DNA of 64,000 nucleotides, from NCBI GenBank assembly GCA_036677425.1, contig JARFVT010000013.1:682001-746000 (forward strand), read 5' to 3'. Below, piece after piece: positions 9,173-18,618 of the stretch (position 1 is the first letter of the stretch; the number at the start of each line of letters is the position of its first letter). Source of the stretch: JARFVT01 sp036677425 (GTDB lineage: Bacteria > Pseudomonadota > Alphaproteobacteria > UBA8366 > Aestuariispiraceae). Under the pieces are notes generated by a model. The model made no database searches, was not told where the DNA came from, and saw only the letters and a program-made list of their open reading frames with translations. Both the position numbers and the translations under genes were made by a program.

Positions 9173-9298
9173 TTATACTTTAAATAAAGTCCCAAGCTCT
9201 TCATCACTTCGTCCGCTTGATAATTTAATAGTTATTATCACAGATAGTGCAAATATTATAATCATTGATATTGATATAGCCAAAGCTATAAATTTCAT
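9173..9298 (-). CDS. Small single-span membrane peptide (41 aa)
   Basis: This short ORF encodes 41 residues. Residues 1-24 are almost entirely hydrophobic (M-K-F-I-A-L-A-I..., ending I-T-I-K), and a polar tail of about 17 residues follows (LSSGRSDEELGTLFKV). A perfect GGAGGA ribosome site lies 7 bp before the ATG (plus-strand 9306-9311), unusually strong for this genome and the main support that it is translated. Predicted topology is one transmembrane helix with a short exposed tail. It lies between the CoA-transferase and phasin genes on the same strand. I do not recognise a family. It could also be a regulatory leader, but no hairpin series is evident. Confidence 0.55.
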   Translation of the reverse strand: MKFIALAISISMIIIFALSVIITIKLSSGRSDEELGTLFKV

Positions 9299-9475
9299 AA
9301 TTTAATCCTCCTATTTAAAATTAGTTTTTTAAATAAGATAAACTAAATCTACCCAAAGTTATAAATTCAAATTAAAAAACAATTATTCATTGACCACATA
9401 AGAAATAAATTTTATAGCCAAACCAGAATGCATTTTGCAAATAACTATCAATCACCAATAGAATATGAAAACCAT

Positions 9476-9498
9476 ACAAAAGCAGCTTAACAAGCTGC
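9476..9498 (-). terminator. Second hairpin downstream of phasin
   Basis: On the minus strand a 7-bp stem (GCAGCTT/AAGCTGC) with a 3-base loop is followed by TTTTG. It could be a backup terminator for the phasin transcript. Confidence 0.45.
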
Positions 9499-9650
9499 CC
9501 TAAAAATTGTTAACATATATCAAGATAGTTAAAAATTTGCCTATCATTTATATTAAATCACATATTATTTTCATATGGTAATATAGCTGTAATATTTCAT
9601 ATATGGTTTGTTTCTATTTTAAAGATATTGCATCGTTAATATATAACGGC

Positions 9651-9686
9651 AAAAAAATGGGGTGAACCATTTTATTGGCGCACCCC
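9651..9686 (-). terminator. Intrinsic terminator of the phasin gene
   Basis: Read on the minus strand, GGGGTG ... CACCCC encloses an inner CCA/TGG pairing and is followed by ATTTTTTT. It begins about 36 bp after the phasin stop codon. Confidence 0.7.
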
Positions 9687-9722
9687 AGAACATATTGGGA
9701 GATATGTTATGAATATATAAAA

Positions 9723-10217
9723 TTATTTCTTAGCAGCAGGTTTCACTTTAGTTGATTTATTTAAAGCCTGTATTTCTTCAACGCTTTTAGTGAAGCGGGC
9801 GTTTAAAATATCAAAAGCTTCTGTTTGTGATTTTGCGGCTAATTCTGATAATTCACGAATATTGCCAACAGCTGCTTCAAGTTTAACTTTTGTTAATTCA
9901 ACTTGTTTTGTGATTTGCTCTTCTGGTGCACCAGCTTTACTTATTTCTTGAATAGATGCTGTTGCTTCGTCCATAAGGTTTTTCAAAATATTTGTTTGTT
10001 TTGTGAATACAGATTGCATGCCTTCTGCTGCTGATTTATTGGCGGCAGTGATTGCTTCAAAATTTTTGCGTTGTGTTGCGATCATACCATCAATATCAAA
10101 TCCAGGGATTTCATAGTTTGAAAACATATTTTGTAAGTTTTTATCATTAAATGGATTGTTTTTAGGGTCCATGAATGGGTTGTTTGACATGTCGAAAAAT
10201 GTGTTAGCTTGTGTCAT
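9723..10217 (-). CDS. Phasin family protein
   Basis: Phasins coat polyhydroxyalkanoate granules and control their size and number. The 164-residue protein has the amphipathic, mostly helical phasin domain at about residues 45-150, including a heptad-rich region (ANKSAAEGMQSVFTKQTNILKNLM onward), and an Ala/Lys-rich tail (KVKPAAKK). The N-terminus carries a near-repeat, NNPFMDPK then NNPFNDKN. A GGAG site lies 8 bp before the ATG. The neighbours are proC upstream (separated by a 45-bp repeat array) and a terminator downstream, so it is probably monocistronic and well expressed. No polymerase gene (phaC) is present in the window. Confidence 0.88.
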   Translation of the reverse strand: MTQANTFFDMSNNPFMDPKNNPFNDKNLQNMFSNYEIPGFDIDGMIATQRKNFEAITAANKSAAEGMQSVFTKQTNILKNLMDEATASIQEISKAGAPEEQITKQVELTKVKLEAAVGNIRELSELAAKSQTEAFDILNARFTKSVEEIQALNKSTKVKPAAKK

Positions 10218-10356
10218 TTGATTTTCTCCGGTTAGGTTAATATTAAAATGTTATATAATTGTACAATACTATAGTCGATTGCATATTTTATGTTGCGGTG
10301 CAATATGAGTGTAATATAGGGAGTATTATAGCGAAGTCAAGTAAAAATGCTGCATT

Positions 10357-10462
10357 GCACAAAAATTATTTCGCTATCGCAAAACACTTAGCGAAACAAA
10401 GGCACAAAAATTATTTCGCTATCGCAAAACACTTAGCGAAACAAAGGCACAAAAATTATTTT
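10357..10462. repeat. 45-bp tandem repeat with hairpins, 2.3 copies
   Basis: Two identical 45-bp units start at 10357 and 10402, and a 16-base partial third starts at 10447. Each full unit contains an 8-bp inverted repeat, TTTCGCTA/TAGCGAAA, around a 12-base loop. The array lies just past the proC stop and about 140 bp before the phasin start. Confidence 0.9.
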
Positions 10463-10473
10463 GTATTATAAAA

Positions 10474-11298
10474 TTATCCAGCTAATTCTTTTGACCTTGC
10501 GCTTGCAGCGGCAATTGCCTTTATCATAAGCCCTTGTAAATTATCACATTTATTTTCTAATATATTTATTGCTGCCAATGTTGTGCCGTTGGGGCTAGTA
10601 ACATTTTTTAATAGTTGAAGGGGAGTTTGATTACTAGTTAATGCTAATTGCCCTGATCCAGCCACAGTTATTAATGCAAGTTTTTCTGCTAAATCTATCG
10701 GCAGCCCTTGTTCTATACCTGCCTTTGCCATTGAATTTATCATATGGAATATATAGGCAGGCCCGCCACCAGAAAGTGCAGTTACCGCATCCATCAAGGC
10801 CTCATCATCAACGCTTTCAACCATTCCAACTGCAGATAATAAATTGCGGGTAATATTAATTTGCGCTTGATTAACATTGTTATTAGCATAGATAACCGTG
10901 ATACCTTGACCAATGGCAGCGGGAGTATTGGGCATTGCGCGGATTAATTTTATATCATTGCCAAGGTTTTTGGTAAAATAATCAATGGTTTTACCAGCAA
11001 TTATCGAAATGAATAATGTGCCGCTGTTAGTGAATTTTTTATAATTGCTTATTGTTTGTTCTATTTGCTGTGGTTTTGTTGCAAATACAATCACTTGCGG
11101 TTTTATTATATTGTCCAATTTATCAATATTATCATGAATAGTTATATTCTTTCGCCCTTTGTATTTATCGGGCGTATGGGGGCTTATAATAATAACATCG
11201 CTTTCAATTATATTAGAAGTAAGCCAGCCATCGAGCATAGCCGACCCCATTTTACCACAACCAACAAGCAATAAAGGCTTTGTTATTTTCATATTCAT
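10474..11298 (-). CDS. proC: Pyrroline-5-carboxylate reductase
   Basis: ProC reduces 1-pyrroline-5-carboxylate to proline with NAD(P)H, the last step of proline synthesis. The 274-residue protein has an N-terminal Rossmann motif (LLVGCGKMGSAML, about residues 10-22), the IRAMPNTPA segment near residue 118, and the family signature DAVTALSGGGPAY..H (about 166-182) in the dimerisation domain. Length is normal. The start MNMKITKPLLL could equally be the second Met two codons later. No other proline gene lies nearby. Confidence 0.95.
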   Translation of the reverse strand: MNMKITKPLLLVGCGKMGSAMLDGWLTSNIIESDVIIISPHTPDKYKGRKNITIHDNIDKLDNIIKPQVIVFATKPQQIEQTISNYKKFTNSGTLFISIIAGKTIDYFTKNLGNDIKLIRAMPNTPAAIGQGITVIYANNNVNQAQINITRNLLSAVGMVESVDDEALMDAVTALSGGGPAYIFHMINSMAKAGIEQGLPIDLAEKLALITVAGSGQLALTSNQTPLQLLKNVTSPNGTTLAAINILENKCDNLQGLMIKAIAAASARSKELAG

Positions 11299-11382
11299 AC
11301 ATCCTGTAAAATTCTATTATATCGCCAAATTCAACTAAATTCCATTAAATTATGACAAGCAATGATAAATTTGTTATGGTTA

Positions 11383-11425
11383 TATTCTAATATTATATAT
11401 TCTAATATTATATATTCTAATATTA
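11383..11425. repeat. 15-bp AT-rich tandem repeat, about 3 copies
   Basis: The unit TATTCTAATATTATA is repeated at 11383, 11398 and 11413 (the last copy is two bases short). It ends 43 bp before the aldehyde dehydrogenase start, so it lies in that gene's promoter region. Confidence 0.85.
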
Positions 11426-11468
11426 GTAGTTAAAATAATTGATAATTAATAAAGCACGGGAGAGATAA

Positions 11469-12959
11469 ATGACAATTAATTTAAAAAAACAATATGGCAA
11501 TTTCATTAATGGTAAATTTACCACGCCAATTTCTGGAAAATATTTTGATAATATTTCACCAATAACGGGCAAAAAAATATGTGAAGTTGCAAGATCAGAC
11601 GATAAAGATATTAATGCTGCCCTCGATGCTGCCCATGAGGCCAAAGACGCATGGGGTGCAACCAGCGTTGCCGAGCGTGGCATTATATTGCAAAAAGTTG
11701 CCCAAGCAATGGAAGATAACCTTGCCTTGCTAGCCGAAGCAGAAACCATGGATAATGGCAAGCCAATTCGTGAAACAACGGCGGCCGATTTACCATTGGC
11801 AATTGATCATTTTAGGTATTTTGCAAGCGTGATACGGGCGCAAGAAGGCTCGCTTAGCGATATTGACGGCGATACGGTTGCCTATCATTTTCACGAGCCA
11901 TTAGGCGTTGTTGGTCAAATTATTCCATGGAATTTCCCCATATTAATGGCTGTGTGGAAAATTGCCCCAGCCTTGGCAGCTGGCAATTGTATTGTTCTTA
12001 AACCCGCCGAACAAACACCAATGTCGATAATGATATTGATGGAAGTCATTGGCGATATTCTGCCCGCTGGCGTTTTAAATATCGTCAATGGTTTTGGTTT
12101 AGAAGCAGGCAAGCCATTAGCAAGCAGCACCAGAATTGCCAAAATTGCATTTACTGGCGAAACAACAACTGGACGTTTAATAATGCAATATGCCAGCCAA
12201 AATATAATTCCATGCACATTGGAATTAGGCGGCAAATCACCGAATATATTCTTTAAAGACGTGATGGATCATGACGATGATTATCTTGATAAAGCAATCG
12301 AAGGCTTTGTGATGTTCGCCTTTAATCAGGGCGAGGTATGTACATGCCCAAGCCGTGCATTAATTCATGAAGATATCTATGAGGAATTTATGAAACGCGC
12401 TTTGGTCAGGGTTGAAGCAATAATTCAAGGTGATCCGATGGATGCGGCAACCATGGTTGGCGCACAGGCTTCAGAAGAGCAATATGAAAAAATAATGTCA
12501 TATTTTGATATTGGTCGCAAAGAAGGCGCAGAAATACTTATTGGCGGTGAAGCACTTAAATTAGATGGTGATTTGGCGGGCGGTTATTACATCAAACCAA
12601 CCGTATTTAAAGGCAATAATAAAATGCGGGTTTTCCAAGAAGAAATTTTTGGACCCGTGGTTTCTGTTTGCACATTTAAAGATGATGACGAGGCATTATC
12701 AATCGCCAATGACACGCTTTATGGCTTGGGTGCTGGTGTTTGGAGCAGGGACGGCAACCGTTGTTATCGTTTCGGTCGGGCGATTAAGGCCGGTCGTGTC
12801 TGGACTAATTGTTATCATGCCTATCCTGCCCATGCGGCATTTGGCGGTTATAAACAATCGGGCATTGGTCGTGAAAACCATTTGATGATGCTGAACCATT
12901 ACCAGCAAACAAAAAATATCTTGGTAAGCTATAGCCCTAAAAAATTGGGTTTCTTCTAA
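11469..12959 (+). CDS. NAD(P)-dependent aldehyde dehydrogenase (ExaC/AldB-like)
   Basis: This 496-residue class I-type aldehyde dehydrogenase oxidises aldehydes to acids. Visible are the Asn-bearing IIPWNFP motif (about residues 154-160), the ELGGKSPNIFF Glu motif (about 254-264), the catalytic Cys region FNQGEVCTCPSR (about 288-299) and the late EEIFGPV motif (about 392-398). The double-Cys form GEVCTCPSR and the overall pattern resemble acetaldehyde dehydrogenases acting in ethanol oxidation; substrate is inferred. A GGGAGAG ribosome site precedes the ATG. A hairpin terminator follows about 30 bp after the stop, and the gene appears monocistronic. Confidence 0.93.
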   Translation: MTINLKKQYGNFINGKFTTPISGKYFDNISPITGKKICEVARSDDKDINAALDAAHEAKDAWGATSVAERGIILQKVAQAMEDNLALLAEAETMDNGKPIRETTAADLPLAIDHFRYFASVIRAQEGSLSDIDGDTVAYHFHEPLGVVGQIIPWNFPILMAVWKIAPALAAGNCIVLKPAEQTPMSIMILMEVIGDILPAGVLNIVNGFGLEAGKPLASSTRIAKIAFTGETTTGRLIMQYASQNIIPCTLELGGKSPNIFFKDVMDHDDDYLDKAIEGFVMFAFNQGEVCTCPSRALIHEDIYEEFMKRALVRVEAIIQGDPMDAATMVGAQASEEQYEKIMSYFDIGRKEGAEILIGGEALKLDGDLAGGYYIKPTVFKGNNKMRVFQEEIFGPVVSVCTFKDDDEALSIANDTLYGLGAGVWSRDGNRCYRFGRAIKAGRVWTNCYHAYPAHAAFGGYKQSGIGRENHLMMLNHYQQTKNILVSYSPKKLGFF

Positions 12960-12989
12960 AGGTTTAGTTTATTATAAATATCAACTTAT

Positions 12990-13022
12990 AAAATGGTATG
13001 TTTCGGCATGCCATTTTATTTA
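12990..13022 (+). terminator. Hairpin terminator after aldehyde dehydrogenase
   Basis: An 11-bp stem AAAATGGTATG/CATGCCATTTT (one G-T pair) has a TTTCGG loop and is followed by an A/T-rich run. It ends about 30 bp before the restriction-modification gene. Confidence 0.65.
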
Positions 13023-13052
13023 TTTACGAATATATAAAGGCTAAATAGCACA

Positions 13053-15460
13053 ATGAGTTCACTTAACCTCTATGAAAATCTTAGGCATGCTAAAACCGAG
13101 GAAGATGTTAAAGATATTTACATAAAAGCTCTAGGTTTGAAAAGTTACACCAAGGGTCTTGTCGATATTCGCACCGATGAAATTTGGTTTGAGGCCAAAG
13201 ATAAAGGCGGGACATCTAGCTATAAAATGTTCACGCAGCTCCTCCACTATGTGCAAGTTGATCTCAATGCTGGCGACAAAATTCCACCATTCCTTGTTGT
13301 AATTGATGCAGAAAAAGCAGCCATTATGAAGACGGAAGATGTGCTGCCGTTTCTTAGGAAAAAGACCATCAAATGGGGAAAGTCCGCCAGTCAATTTACT
13401 CAAGAAGCTTTGGACGAAGTTTCCGCCTATATTGGGACTTATTTTATATCCTTCAGAATGTCTACCCACGCTGAAGAGTTTGTTAGCACCGTTAAAAATG
13501 CGATTAAATCGGGCAATATTATCCGCACACAAATTACACCAGATAATCTTAAGCAAGTATTTGATAAATGGGTAGATATGATAGGGCGTGAGATAGCGAA
13601 TATAGAGGAAGGTGATTATGCGTTACTGTTCTTCGCTGATATTATGCATGATGGCACACACTCTACGCACCAAGACATGCCCGCACGGTTGCTGCATATG
13701 GATAATGCAGCCGCCTTCGAACTGGGCGGTACAGTTTACGAGCTAGGAAATAAAGAAGGCTACCGTAGATTTTGGGCAATTTATCACCGCCCACCAAAAG
13801 CCGAGTACCGTGATTACTTGCTCGAGCGCCGCGATAGCTTGATCGCAATTGATGAACGCAGCTTTAAGGGTGCATATTACACGCCATTGAATGTCGTGGA
13901 TAAGGCATACGATAAATTGACCAATATATTGGGCAAGAACTGGCAGAAAAACTATGTCGTTTGGGATATGTGTTGTGGCGTGGGAAATTTGGAGGTTAAG
14001 CATTCCAACCCGCGCAAGATTTATATGAGCACACTGGATCAAGAAGATGTGAACGTGATGAAAGCCACCAAGACTTGCGTAGCAGCGGTGCGATTTCAAT
14101 ATGATTACCTAAATGATGATATAACAGATTTGGGTAAGATTGATTATTCCATGACCAACAAAATCCCTAAAAGCCTACGCGATGCTATTGCTGGGGGAAA
14201 AAAGATATTGGTGCTGATTAATCCGCCTTACGCGGAGGCTACTAATTTTAAAAACATAGCAGACGGTGCAGAAGCTAAAAATAAAAAAGGGGTATCAAAA
14301 CAAAATTTGCTAAAACAGCTATGGAAGGATATGGCAAAGCTACTAATGAGCTATTCACACAGTTTATGGCGCGCATTGCAAAAGAAATACCTACAGCAAC
14401 AGTCGCAACATTTAGTACAATGAAATATGTCAACGCCCCCAATTTTGAAAAATTCAGGTCTCTTTGGAATGCGAAATATTTAGGCGGCTTCATTGTTCAC
14501 AATCAAGCATTTGATGGGCTTACAGGAAAGTTCCCTATCGGCTTTTTAATTTGGAAAACCAATCAAAAAGTCAAGACCAAAAAGACTTCTGGACAAGTAT
14601 CAGTTGAAATTATTGATAAAAACACTAATGAAATTGGCGAAAAAATATTTTATAGCTTGCCAAAAAATACATATTTGAATGTTTGGCTGAAACGACCAAA
14701 GAAAAATGATCAGGCTGTTATCCCTTTAAAAAATGGCCTATCTCCATATGTATCAATTCCACGTGTTAAGTCTTGGTCTGATGGAGCTATAGCCTATATG
14801 TATTGTGGCGGGAATGATTTACAACATACCGAACAACAAACCATAATTTATTCATCTGTTTATGGTGGCGGAAATGGCTTTTACATTACGCCTGAAAACC
14901 TATGGCAATCGGCGGTTATTTTTGCGGTACGGCGATTGATTAAACCAACTTGGATCAATGACCGAGATCAATTTTTACAGCCGACCGAAGAACTATCAGA
15001 TGAATTTAAAAATGATTGCCTGATTTGGATGCTATTTAATCGTTGCCAGCGAACTGCTAGCGCCGACGGGCTTGAATGGGATAACCGCACATGGTCAATT
15101 ATTAATCACTTGATTCCCTATACTGATGATAAGGGAAATGCGCGCGAGCGATTTGACACCGAGTTTATGGTGGAATTTTTGTTTGATAAATCTTTGTCAA
15201 ATGAGGCACGGGCTGATTTGGATGCAGGGCGAGGCTTGTGGCAAGCCTATTTCTCTGAAATAGATTCTTATAACATACGTGATGAATACAAGCTTAACCG
15301 TGCTGATGTTGGATGGTATCAAATCCGCAACGCCTTAACAAAACGTAACGCCAGCGGAGATCATGTAGAAATTAATTTTTCTACATTTGAAGCAGCCTAT
15401 AAAGATCTAAGTAATAAGCTCCGCCCGCAGGTGTTTGAGCTTGGTTTTTTAATAGCTTAA
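13053..15460 (+). pseudogene. Type IIG-like restriction-modification gene, frameshifted
   Basis: Two overlapping frames (13053-14423 and 14321-15460) together encode one protein of about 800 residues. The N-terminal part has a PD-(D/E)xK-like nuclease pattern (VDIRTDEIWFEAKDKG, about residues 37-52). Next comes an adenine methyltransferase core with the SAM motif DMCCGVGNLE (about 308-317) and the catalytic INPPYAEA (about 389-396). The C-terminal frame continues smoothly (KTKFAKTAMEGYGKATNELFTQF) into a probable target-recognition region. Continuity is restored if one A is added to the AAAA run near 14298-14303, so the gene has a single -1 frameshift. It may be inactive, phase-variable, or a sequencing artefact. 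Insertion-sequence remnants follow, consistent with horizontal acquisition. Confidence 0.75.
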
Positions 15461-15530
15461 CCTGAACGTTTTACTAGACACGCTGGTGATACCCCCATTT
15501 ATAATGGGTGTTCTAAATTGAACTGCTTTT

Positions 15531-15640
15531 CATATTGACTTGGTGGGGAAAAGCCCCAGTTAGTTATCCTTAGGCTTTTAAAAGATTAGCTGCTTAAATT
15601 AGATATATAAGCGGAACTAAACCGTGTCAGGCCCTTAAAC
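15531..15640 (+). mobile_element. Solo end and transposase tail of an IS3-like element
   Basis: The segment aligns by eye with the right end of the insertion sequence at 39154-39645, read in reverse complement. It shares a GTTAGTTATC..T..GGCTTTT..A stretch, then TAGCTGCTTAAAT, then the terminal repeat GCGGAACTAAACCGTG(T/A)CAGG. Frame is lost. It is an isolated end of the same or a close element. Confidence 0.7.
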
Positions 15641-15854
15641 TATCCATTAATCTTTGCCAATTTTTTTTGCTGGAATAACAACAGCCTGCGAACCATTTGC
15701 ACCTGTAATATCAACCATAATATTAACTCCTTCTGAAGTATTTGGTTAACTGCAGCTCATTCTAGCTACCAATTTTCTCATATTTATACTTTGAATAGTA
15801 AAAAGTGTCAATATTACCCTTAAAAAGGGGCGTTATAAATTAATTTGCTTCTTT

Positions 15855-15900
15855 TATTGACTTGGTGGAAAAACCCCAGTTTCTATAGCATTTTGTAATC
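15855..15900 (+). mobile_element. Second degenerate transposase C-terminal fragment
   Basis: A short frame reads LGGKTPVSIAF before a stop. The LGGKTP motif is typical of the C-terminus of IS3-family OrfB transposases, and the DNA resembles the start of the tail at 15531. No terminal repeat could be found next to it. Confidence 0.5.
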
Positions 15901-16100
15901 GCATCATTTTGCATATGAAGCATGCTCATGCCATGCTACCGACAAAGGGCTGGAACTGGCGTTACTGCTTATGCTTGTTTCAAAATATTGATAATCTGGC
16001 TGTCAGGCAGCGTGAATTTTCATGTAAAATATCATGATTTAAATTACGAGAAAACCCTACTTATAAAAACTATTATTTTTAGGGGGTACTACCGATTACC

Positions 16101-16176
16101 ATCTTAACTATATTAATAGGATACTGTGATATACTGGTAATATTATTATAATATTCAACAAAATATCTTAACTATA
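16101..16176. promoter_or_regulatory. Direct repeat of a 12-mer upstream of the type I secretion genes
   Basis: ATCTTAACTATA occurs at 16101-16112 and again at 16165-16176, 64 bp apart, both within 100 bp of the ABC transporter start. They could be paired regulator sites. The sequence is AT-rich, so chance cannot be excluded. Confidence 0.3.
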
Positions 16177-16197
16177 TAAATAAGATCGGGTAAAAAT

Positions 16198-18549
16198 ATG
16201 ACTGAAAAAAACACACTCGATAATTCTGCAAAAATTATAGATAAAGAATTAACTAATAGTAATAATGCTTTGGGCAATAAGATATTAAATAAAGATATTA
16301 ATGATAAATATAGAAACCCTCCACCAGCTTTTGCATCGATTAAAGAGAATGTTGGTGAGCATAAAAAACTAAATAAGCAAGAAAAAAATAACCGTGACTG
16401 GCAATTAAAAGCAAAACAATCTAATATACATAATGACCCATTGCTTGGCTGCCTTAGCATCATATGTATGCTTTTAGATCGACCAATTTCTGCTGATGCC
16501 TTAACTTCTGGATTGCCGTTAGAGGATGCTTTTTTAACACCAGACCTTTATATTCAGGCATCAAAACGTGCCGATATTACCTCAAAAATGATGAAATATA
16601 AACTTGACGATATTTCAAATTTTATGCTTCCATGCGTGATTTTATTAAAGAATAAACGTGCGATTGTTATTACAAAAATAAACGAACAAAATAATATTGA
16701 GGTGATTTTACCCGAAATGGGTGCAGGCAGCACAACTATAAAATTCAATGAAATTAATGATGAATATATTGGCTATACTTTTTTTTCAAGCCCACAATTT
16801 TGCTATGATAAACGTGCGGAAAACCGCAAAGTTGAAGATCCTAAAGGATGGTTTTGGGGGACTATTTTTTCATCATGGAAATTATATATTGAAGTTTTAA
16901 TAGCTGCAATGATGATAAATATATTTGCGATTGCAAGCCCATTATTTGTCATGAATGTTTATGATAGGGTCGTACCAAATAATGCAATTGAAACGTTATG
17001 GGTTTTAGCCATCGGCATTACATTGGTATTATCTTTTGATTTCTTATTGAAATTATTACGCGGTTATCTGGTTGATATGGCAGGAAAAACCGCAGATACA
17101 AGAATTGCCGCACGTTTATTCCAACAAATGTTAGGCATGAAAATGGCACATAGGCCAGCATCGGCTGGTGGTTTGGCAAATACATTGCGTGAATTTGAAT
17201 CTTTGCGAGAATTTTTCACCTCGACAACAATAACAAGTCTAGTTGATTTACCATTCATATTCTTATTTTTAATTGTTATAAAAATAATTAGTGGCTCTTG
17301 GTTGATGGCATTAGTGCCTTTTACTATGGTTTTTTTAGTAGTAATTATGGGAAGTATAATTCAAATGCCGATGCGTCGAATGATCCAAGAAACACAAAAA
17401 GAAGCACAGCAAAAACATGCAATTTTGATAGAGGCAATATCAGGCATCGAAACAATAAAGGCCACCGCATCAGAGGGCAAAATGCAGCGCGCATGGGAAA
17501 TTTTCGTTAATAAAACGGCTAATTCCTCAATGAAGGCAACAAGATGGTCGCAAATTTCTACTAATTTTTCGGGTTTTGCAATGCAAATGGTAACCGTTGG
17601 TGTAGTGATAGTTGGTGTCTATCTAATTCAAGAAGGCGAAATGACTGTTGGCGCACTTATTGCCAGCACTATTTTATCTGGTCGTGCATTGGCACCATTG
17701 GGGCAAATTGCTGGCATTGCAACAAAATTCAATCAAGCCCGTGAATCATTAATACAGCTTGATCATATGATGCAAACACCTGTAGAGCGCCCCGTGGGTA
17801 GAAGCTTTGTTAATCGTTCTAATTTTTCTGGGCATATTGAATTTAAAAATGTAAGTTTTACCTATTCTGGTGCAAAAACTCAGGCATTAAACGGAGTAAG
17901 TTTTGACATTAAAGCTGGTGAAAAAGTTGCTATAGTAGGACGGATTGGATCAGGTAAAAGCACACTTGAAAGGCTTATCTTAGGATTGCAAGAACCAGAT
18001 GAAGGTTCAATTTTAATTGATGGCACGGATACAAGGCAGCTTGATCCTGCAGATTTACGCCGCAATTGTGGCGTTGTACCACAAGATATTTATTTATTCT
18101 TTGGTTCAATTCGTGAGAATATTGCCTTGGCCGCACCATATATTGATGAAAATAATATAACCCATGCCGCACAGATTGCAGGTGTTTTTGAATTTACATC
18201 AAAAAACCCTATGGGGTTGGATTTAGAAGTTGGTGAACGCGGCATGAATTTGTCAGGTGGGCAACGCCAATCCGTTGCCGTTGCCAGGGCATTATTACTC
18301 GACCCACCAATTTTAATTTTTGATGAACCAACAAGTGCCATGGATAACACAACTGAGCTTCGTCTTAAAGCACGCCTTAAATCAATTAGTGATGATAAAA
18401 CAATGATACTGATAACGCATCGCGAGTCAATGCTTAGCCTTGTTGATAGATTAATTGTCATGGATAATGGTCGAGTTGTTGCCGATGGCCCAAAAGAAAC
18501 TGTCATACAGGCCTTAGCAAGCGGGCAAATTCAAACAGCAAAAATTTAA
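16198..18549 (+). CDS. Type I secretion system permease/ATPase (LapB/LssB-like)
   Basis: This 783-residue inner-membrane ABC exporter powers one-step secretion of large adhesins or RTX-type proteins. After a polar N-terminal extension of about 75 residues comes a C39-like peptidase domain (about 80-200) in which no catalytic Cys-His pattern is evident. This makes it a substrate-docking domain, as in LapB. Membrane segments span about 230-510. The C-terminal nucleotide-binding domain has Walker A GRIGSGKST (about 581-589), signature LSGGQRQ (about 685-691), Walker B ILIFDEPTS (about 705-713) and the switch His in ITHRES. The membrane fusion partner follows 69 bp downstream. No outer-membrane channel or secreted substrate gene is in the window. 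Confidence 0.93.
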   Translation: MTEKNTLDNSAKIIDKELTNSNNALGNKILNKDINDKYRNPPPAFASIKENVGEHKKLNKQEKNNRDWQLKAKQSNIHNDPLLGCLSIICMLLDRPISADALTSGLPLEDAFLTPDLYIQASKRADITSKMMKYKLDDISNFMLPCVILLKNKRAIVITKINEQNNIEVILPEMGAGSTTIKFNEINDEYIGYTFFSSPQFCYDKRAENRKVEDPKGWFWGTIFSSWKLYIEVLIAAMMINIFAIASPLFVMNVYDRVVPNNAIETLWVLAIGITLVLSFDFLLKLLRGYLVDMAGKTADTRIAARLFQQMLGMKMAHRPASAGGLANTLREFESLREFFTSTTITSLVDLPFIFLFLIVIKIISGSWLMALVPFTMVFLVVIMGSIIQMPMRRMIQETQKEAQQKHAILIEAISGIETIKATASEGKMQRAWEIFVNKTANSSMKATRWSQISTNFSGFAMQMVTVGVVIVGVYLIQEGEMTVGALIASTILSGRALAPLGQIAGIATKFNQARESLIQLDHMMQTPVERPVGRSFVNRSNFSGHIEFKNVSFTYSGAKTQALNGVSFDIKAGEKVAIVGRIGSGKSTLERLILGLQEPDEGSILIDGTDTRQLDPADLRRNCGVVPQDIYLFFGSIRENIALAAPYIDENNITHAAQIAGVFEFTSKNPMGLDLEVGERGMNLSGGQRQSVAVARALLLDPPILIFDEPTSAMDNTTELRLKARLKSISDDKTMILITHRESMLSLVDRLIVMDNGRVVADGPKETVIQALASGQIQTAKI

Positions 18550-18550
18550 T

Positions 18551-18594
18551 ATATCAATATATCAATATATCAATATATCAATATATCAATATAT
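18551..18594. repeat. 8-bp tandem repeat, 5.5 copies
   Basis: ATATCAAT is repeated five times without change, then ATAT, in the 69-bp gap between the ABC exporter and its fusion protein. A slipping array here could vary intercistronic spacing. Confidence 0.9.
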
Positions 18595-18618
18595 TTAAAT
18601 ATTTAATGGAACATAATA

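Larger units (their letters stand above)
9299..9722. other. Intergenic region between phasin and the small membrane ORF
   Basis: This AT-rich stretch of about 420 bp holds two hairpins with T-runs on the minus strand (9651-9686 and 9476-9498), both positioned to end phasin transcription. I see no further gene. The promoter for the 41-residue ORF must lie between about 9312 and 9470, but no box is clear enough to call. Confidence 0.5.
15461..16197. other. Intergenic scar between restriction gene and type I secretion genes
   Basis: No intact gene is visible in these 737 bp. The stretch contains two degenerate transposase tails (15531-15640 and 15855-15900) and, near its end, a repeated 12-mer upstream of the ABC transporter. 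A short open frame at 15922-16107 has no recognisable product. Confidence 0.6.

Noticed and set aside
15922..16107. 61-codon frame downstream of the transposase tail
   Set aside because: No ribosome site, mixed composition, and it sits in a degraded region.
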